A DNA stretch of 64,000 nt from Harenicola maris (lineage in GTDB: Bacteria; Pseudomonadota; Alphaproteobacteria; Rhodobacterales; Rhodobacteraceae), in NCBI GenBank assembly GCA_018524345.1, contig JADQAZ010000003.1, positions 620,001-684,000 of the forward strand, written 5' to 3'. Below, one piece after another: positions 63,622 through 64,000 of this stretch (positions are counted from its first letter, which is position 1; every line of letters begins with the position of its first letter). The notes beneath the pieces were generated by a model, which was not told where the DNA came from, made no database searches, and was given only the letters and a program-made list of their open reading frames with translations. Made by a program: the position numbers and the translations under genes.

Positions 63622-63703
63622 ATCGCGGGGGCTGAAACACCCGTATCAGGTTGAACGCGTACAGATGGATCACGCCAATATCAAACGGGCAGAGGGCCTG
63701 TCC

Positions 63704-64000
63704 CTAGGGCTCGAAAACCGGGCGGGCGGCGCCGTTTTCGTCCAACGCGACAAAGACGAAATCGGCATCGGTGACCTTGTGGCCTTCTTGGGAGTAACGG
63801 GGCCGTGCCCAGACATCCACATGGATACGCATGGACGTGCGGCCCACCTTACGCAGCGTTGCATAGAGGGTGACCTCATCTCCGACCTTCACCGGACGAA
63901 GAAACTGCATTGCTTCAACCGAGACAGTCGCACCTCGCCCCTGTGACACGCGCCCAGCCATATTCCCGGCGGCCAGATCCATCTGCGACATGAGCCAGCC
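63704..64000 (-). CDS. Acyl-CoA thioesterase, YciA-type hotdog protein (partial, 5' end outside window)
   Basis: The visible 98 residues begin in the conserved GWLMSQMDLAAGNMA helix and continue with VSVEAMQFLRPVKVGDEVTL and IHVDVWA, the hotdog-fold pattern of YciA-like thioesterases. The catalytic Asp is in SQMDLAAG. About 25-30 N-terminal residues, including the start, lie beyond the right edge. Confidence 0.88.
   Translation of the reverse strand, partial: GWLMSQMDLAAGNMAGRVSQGRGATVSVEAMQFLRPVKVGDEVTLYATLRKVGRTSMRIHVDVWARPRYSQEGHKVTDADFVFVALDENGAARPVFEP

Noticed and set aside
1-64000. CRISPR array, prophage, tRNA or rRNA genes
   Set aside because: I saw no regularly spaced repeats, phage structural genes, cloverleaf-like segments or rRNA sequence when reading through the window.

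Overview
The window looks like chromosomal DNA of a marine-type alphaproteobacterium, most likely Rhodobacterales (Roseobacter group). The signs are moderately high GC, many TRAP and ABC uptake systems with substrate-specific regulators, a rhizobial/roseobacter-type rhamnose operon, and a complete PhyR-NepR-EcfG general stress module. This placement is inferred from gene content; no rRNA or tRNA lies in the window. I saw no insertion sequence, prophage or CRISPR array. Most of the sequence is a string of catabolic and transport operons, each with its own regulator.

Layout. 1-6741: rhamnose locus, with rhaR-rhaS-rhaT leftward (cut by the window edge), rhaD-rhaI rightward, and a 28-bp imperfect inverted repeat as the likely RhaR operator between them. 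6940-8963: KtrAB potassium uptake. 8982-14489: IclR regulator, fused TAXI-type TRAP permease, TAXI binding protein and a cytoplasmic sulfatase. 14525-14790: gene relics. 14793-21347: MarR regulator and a homogentisate operon (hmgA-maiA-fahA, a metallo-beta-lactamase-fold protein, an FAD monooxygenase, a DUF2783 protein). 21834-29857: LacI regulator, divergent xylose isomerase, IolE-like epimerase, Gfo/Idh/MocA dehydrogenase and a CUT2 sugar ABC transporter. 29911-37135: leftward peptide/opine-type ABC operon ending in an amidase. 37661-40905: TPP riboswitch and thiamine-precursor import operon (YkoF-thiX-thiZ-thiY). 40910-46667: leftward glycerol-phosphate-type ABC operon with a glycerophosphodiesterase and an RpiR regulator. 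46892-48258: YaeQ and a pentapeptide-repeat protein. 48291-48675: SMR (Gdx-like) exporter behind a guanidine-II riboswitch. 48741-55013: IclR regulator, double-OsmC protein, divergent DctPQM TRAP transporter and an FMN alpha-hydroxy-acid dehydrogenase. 55219-58755: an uncharacterised envelope cluster (DUF6152, two small membrane proteins, HupE/UreJ, membrane-anchored protein). 58928-62498: DUF1328 peptide, phyR, nepR, ecfG and a sensor kinase. 62534-64000: AI-2E-family membrane protein and a thioesterase fragment.

The operons repeat one design: regulator, importer and first enzymes together. Two riboswitches (TPP at about 37661-37750, guanidine-II at 48634-48675) can be read directly from conserved sequence. 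Every internal binding-protein gene, and the secreted DUF6152 gene, is followed by a strong hairpin without a U-tract before the next gene. This would let the periplasmic component be made in excess. The least understood assemblies are the DUF6152/HupE cluster and the double-OsmC/TRAP/hydroxy-acid dehydrogenase locus.
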